Assembly (NCBI GenBank): GCA_002314945.1
Contig: DCHV01000044.1
Span: forward strand, 314 to 25,905
Direction: 5' to 3'
Source: Prevotellaceae bacterium UBA1743
GTDB lineage: Bacteria; Bacteroidota; Bacteroidia; Bacteroidales; Bacteroidaceae
Length of the DNA: 25,592 bases
Shown: positions 23,912 to 25,592 of the stretch, one piece after another
Position numbering within the stretch: the stretch's first letter is position 1
Layout: each line of letters begins with the position of its first letter
Notes under the pieces: model-generated
What the model was told of the DNA's origin: nothing
Database searches by the model: none
Seen by the model: only the letters and a program-made list of their open reading frames with translations
Position numbers and translations under genes: made by a program

Positions 23912-23945
23912 AATCGTCCTACTGCAGAAGTGGGACGATTTTTTT
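23912..23945 (+). terminator. Rho-independent terminator after pgi
   Basis: AATCGTCCTACT (23912-23923) pairs with AGTGGGACGATT (23929-23940), a 12-base-pair stem with one G-U pair and loop GCAGA. A run of seven T (23939-23945) follows. The end abuts the stop codon of the opposite-strand HAD gene; there is no T-run for that direction, so it serves mainly the plus strand. Confidence 0.88.
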
Positions 23946-24618
23946 ATTCACCTTTCCGAAACCACGAAGCCACAGCCATCATTCCTGAAAGAACCACATT
24001 GGCTCCTGCTTCAAGCAAAACAATGTCGGATAGTGGTCCAGTATTGGCAGCAATGGTGAAAATGCCAGCTGCGCGGGCTGATTGTACGCCCAAGGGAGCA
24101 TTTTCCACCACAATGGCCTTCTCGGCCGTTATCCCAGCCTTTTTCAATCCCATCAGATAAGGTTCGGGATGTGGTTTACCATACTTCACATCAAAACCTG
24201 TCACCATCTTCTCTGGATGAAAGAAGCCTGGGAAATGAAGCATCAGACGATCCAGCAAAGAATGTGTGGCACTTCCTGTGACAAGGATAATATCCATACC
24301 CAAATCCTTGACCACCTGCAATGTCTCATACGCTCCAGGCATTGGCTTGGGTTTTGGCAACGTATTGAACACCTCGGTCTTGGCTGCATAGATACCCCTT
24401 TTCTCTTCTTCCGTAGCATTGCGTCCCCAACAACGTTGAGCCAACAGATCCACCGTCTGAGAACCAGTACGTCCTTCGTTCATATATACTTCCTCCTCGG
24501 TGGTGGATAAGCCAAATTGTGTCATCGCACGACTCCAGGCATACGCATGGTTTGGCATACTGTCGAACAATACGCCATCCATATCGAATAACACAGTTGA
24601 AAACGCGCCCTTATTCAT
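23944..24618 (-). CDS. HAD-superfamily phosphatase, beta-PGM-like (BT2127 pyrophosphatase type)
   Basis: The protein has 224 residues from the ATG at 24618. HAD motif I is LFDMDGVLFDS with nucleophile Asp12 and acid/base Asp14, motif II is VTGSA, motif III is the Lys in KYGKPHPEPY, and motif IV is VVENAPLGVQSA. A helical C1 cap (about 20-85) contains YMNEGRTGSQT with Glu48. From memory of the family, B. thetaiotaomicron BT2127, shown to be an inorganic pyrophosphatase, has the same cap sequence style, with Asp11, Asp13 and a selective Glu47. The offset of one residue fits. Pyrophosphatase activity is therefore a reasonable guess, with sugar-phosphate phosphatase or mutase as alternatives. In-frame ATGs at 24627, 24639 and 24663 are possible but increase the overlap with the lipoprotein gene. 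Confidence 0.82.
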   Translation of the reverse strand: MNKGAFSTVLFDMDGVLFDSMPNHAYAWSRAMTQFGLSTTEEEVYMNEGRTGSQTVDLLAQRCWGRNATEEEKRGIYAAKTEVFNTLPKPKPMPGAYETLQVVKDLGMDIILVTGSATHSLLDRLMLHFPGFFHPEKMVTGFDVKYGKPHPEPYLMGLKKAGITAEKAIVVENAPLGVQSARAAGIFTIAANTGPLSDIVLLEAGANVVLSGMMAVASWFRKGE

Positions 24619-25180
24619 CCATTCCATCCAAGGATTCATCCCGCTGAATCGTGTAACTCCCATCTCCTCCTATAGCCAAAATGATAGGGAAAGACAGGTC
24701 GCTATCAGGATAGCTCACACAGACACTGAAATACATGATACCATTGGCAGAATAAGAATATCTAAAACCATCGAAGATCCCATTTTTCTGGAAATCCTTG
24801 TCGAGTACCGATACAAAATCATTCTTATTAAACCTCTTGGAAAAGAAAGACGTTCCACCACGGTATATGTCCAATTGATAGAAATTGTCAGCATATTCCG
24901 TTCCCTGTTCGTCCTTCACCTTTGCCAATGACTCATCCACATCGCGATGCAACACGTATTTGCATTTTTTCGACCCTACATCCACTGTTTCCGAGAAATC
25001 ATATACCGGCATACGATGGTTGGAAGAAACATCCGACAGTTCCATTTCGGCATCCTGATTCTCATCCCCTTCCTGCGATTGTTTTTGCCCGCACGAACTA
25101 TTGATAAAAGTTCCTATGAGAAGAAGGCTGATGATTCGCAGTCCACGATTCAGCCCATATCTGATAAATTGTACCTTCAT
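24611..25180 (-). CDS. Lipoprotein, DUF4738-like
   Basis: A 189-residue protein with an N-terminal signal (about 1-29) and lipobox-like INSSC, lipid-modified Cys30 followed by GQKQ. A short acidic linker (about 35-50) leads to a beta-rich domain. Its pattern, CKYVLHRDVDESLAKVKDEQ, then YADNFYQLDIYRGG and FFSKRFNKNDF (about 73-123), resembles the Bacteroidetes family DUF4738. The function is unknown; it is probably anchored in the outer membrane facing the periplasm or cell surface. The end overlaps the start of the HAD gene by 8 bases, so the two are likely co-expressed. Confidence 0.72.
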   Translation of the reverse strand: MKVQFIRYGLNRGLRIISLLLIGTFINSSCGQKQSQEGDENQDAEMELSDVSSNHRMPVYDFSETVDVGSKKCKYVLHRDVDESLAKVKDEQGTEYADNFYQLDIYRGGTSFFSKRFNKNDFVSVLDKDFQKNGIFDGFRYSYSANGIMYFSVCVSYPDSDLSFPIILAIGGDGSYTIQRDESLDGMDE

Positions 25181-25198
25181 TTTCTGCTATATTTTTTA

Positions 25199-25206
25199 CA
25201 AAAATA
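25199..25206 (-). promoter_or_regulatory. Possible -7 element of the lipoprotein gene
   Basis: On the minus strand TATTTTTG (25206-25199) fits TAnnTTTG, 18 bases before the ATG at 25180. The surroundings are very A/T-rich and no -33 is clear, so the match could be chance. Confidence 0.4.
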
Positions 25207-25473
25207 CACAAAAAAATCCACAAGTGGCATTTTCCGATTCATTTTTTTATCGAATTGTCATACACTGACACAGACAAAAAAAAATTCACTATACAAATAC
25301 AGAATTCTCGGCATAAAAAGGGAAATTTCTCGATATAAATTGAGCGCGCTACACTGAGAGATTTTCGAGCAGAGCGTGACAATGTGAAAACATGATGGTG
25401 TGACAAACAAAATTATGCATCGGGAAATCCATCGTCGTGTCCGTGTCCGTGGATTACAAAAATCAAGAATTGT

Positions 25474-25508
25474 TTGTAACGCTTGTAACGCTGTAACGCT
25501 TGTAACGC
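25474..25508. repeat. Tandem TTGTAACGC array with a distant inverted copy
   Basis: Four units start at 25474, 25483, 25492 and 25500: three perfect TTGTAACGC and one TGTAACGC missing the first base. The 11-mer AACGCTGTAAC (25487-25497) recurs inverted as GTTACAGCGTT at 25560-25570, 62 bases downstream. The core TGTAAC is shared with half of the units in the array at 311-389. Function is unknown; the array may continue past the window edge. Confidence 0.85.
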
Positions 25509-25592
25509 AATGTAAGAAAATATAATATATTGATTTCAGCATACAACAAATCGTCGTGTGTTACAGCGTTGTATAATCTAATCTAAAAGTGC

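Larger units (their letters stand above)
25181..25592. other. Non-coding region at the right edge
   Basis: No gene is supported over 412 bases. The left part is A/T-rich and holds the candidate lipoprotein promoter. From about 25431 the sequence is full of short repeats. The ten-mer ATCGTCGTGT occurs at 25431-25440 and 25550-25559, and GTGTCC is repeated in tandem near 25437-25448. TTACAAA/TTTGTAA (25454-25460 and 25473-25479) form an inverted repeat, followed by the TTGTAACGC array. A 94-codon frame on the minus strand (25258-25542) has no protein-like features. Confidence 0.65.

Noticed and set aside
25258..25542. 94-codon minus-strand frame at the right edge
   Set aside because: It runs through the repeat cluster, is rich in Cys and hydrophobic residues by base composition, and has no motif or promoter.
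1..25592. Mobile element, prophage, toxin-antitoxin or defence system
   Set aside because: No transposase, integrase, phage structural, restriction or toxin-antitoxin protein is recognisable, and the gene content is largely core metabolism.

Overview
The window looks like ordinary chromosome from a member of the Bacteroidales, probably Prevotellaceae or Bacteroidaceae. The signs are Bacteroidetes-type promoters (-7 element TAnnTTTG, in the best cases with TTTG 19-20 bases upstream), few Shine-Dalgarno sequences, and lineage-typical families: an HU-HIG-like DNA-binding protein, DUF5606, a PUR/DUF3276 protein, a long NusB, a DUF4738-like lipoprotein, a secreted C10 protease with a tail motif common in this group, and a lysyl-tRNA synthetase with a C-terminal extension. 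The genus cannot be fixed from the sequence alone.

Layout. Bases 1-50 hold the 5' part of a tRNA-Val(TAC) on the minus strand, with its promoter near 105-135. A gene-poor stretch follows, with four 13-base repeats at an exact 22-base period (311-389), then an HU-like gene (469-918). A C10 (streptopain-like) secreted cysteine protease lies at 1259-3466. From 3740 to 10739 runs a tightly packed plus-strand group: purL, two half-size chromate-transporter (CHR) genes, a membrane-anchored Cache-like sensor domain without an output domain, and a secreted GH33-type sialidase.

Bases 10770-14071 hold a compact minus-strand operon: nusB, yajC, a YbbR/CdaR-like gene, coaE and a DUF5606 gene. Divergent from it is a PUR-family gene (14204-14536), followed by the plus-strand group rplY, pth, an Hsp15-like S4 gene, slyD and aroC (14720-18027). 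aroC runs tail-to-tail into, and overlaps, a minus-strand pair: a secreted EEP-family phosphodiesterase and a YgjP-type metalloprotein (17991-19669). From a shared divergent promoter region comes lysS-gpsA-pgi (19778-23893), closed by a clear rho-independent terminator. On the minus strand again are a HAD phosphatase resembling the BT2127 pyrophosphatase type and a DUF4738-like lipoprotein (23944-25180). The last 410 bases are non-coding and contain a second repeat cluster (TTGTAACGC units plus inverted copies).

Most of the genes are housekeeping: purine synthesis, translation, CoA, chorismate, phospholipid precursor and sugar phosphate metabolism. Host- or niche-facing functions are limited to the C10 protease, the sialidase, the chromate/anion transporter pair and the lipoprotein. 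I found no convincing new defence, mobile or biosynthetic system. The least explained elements are the two intergenic repeat clusters and the output-less Cache protein.
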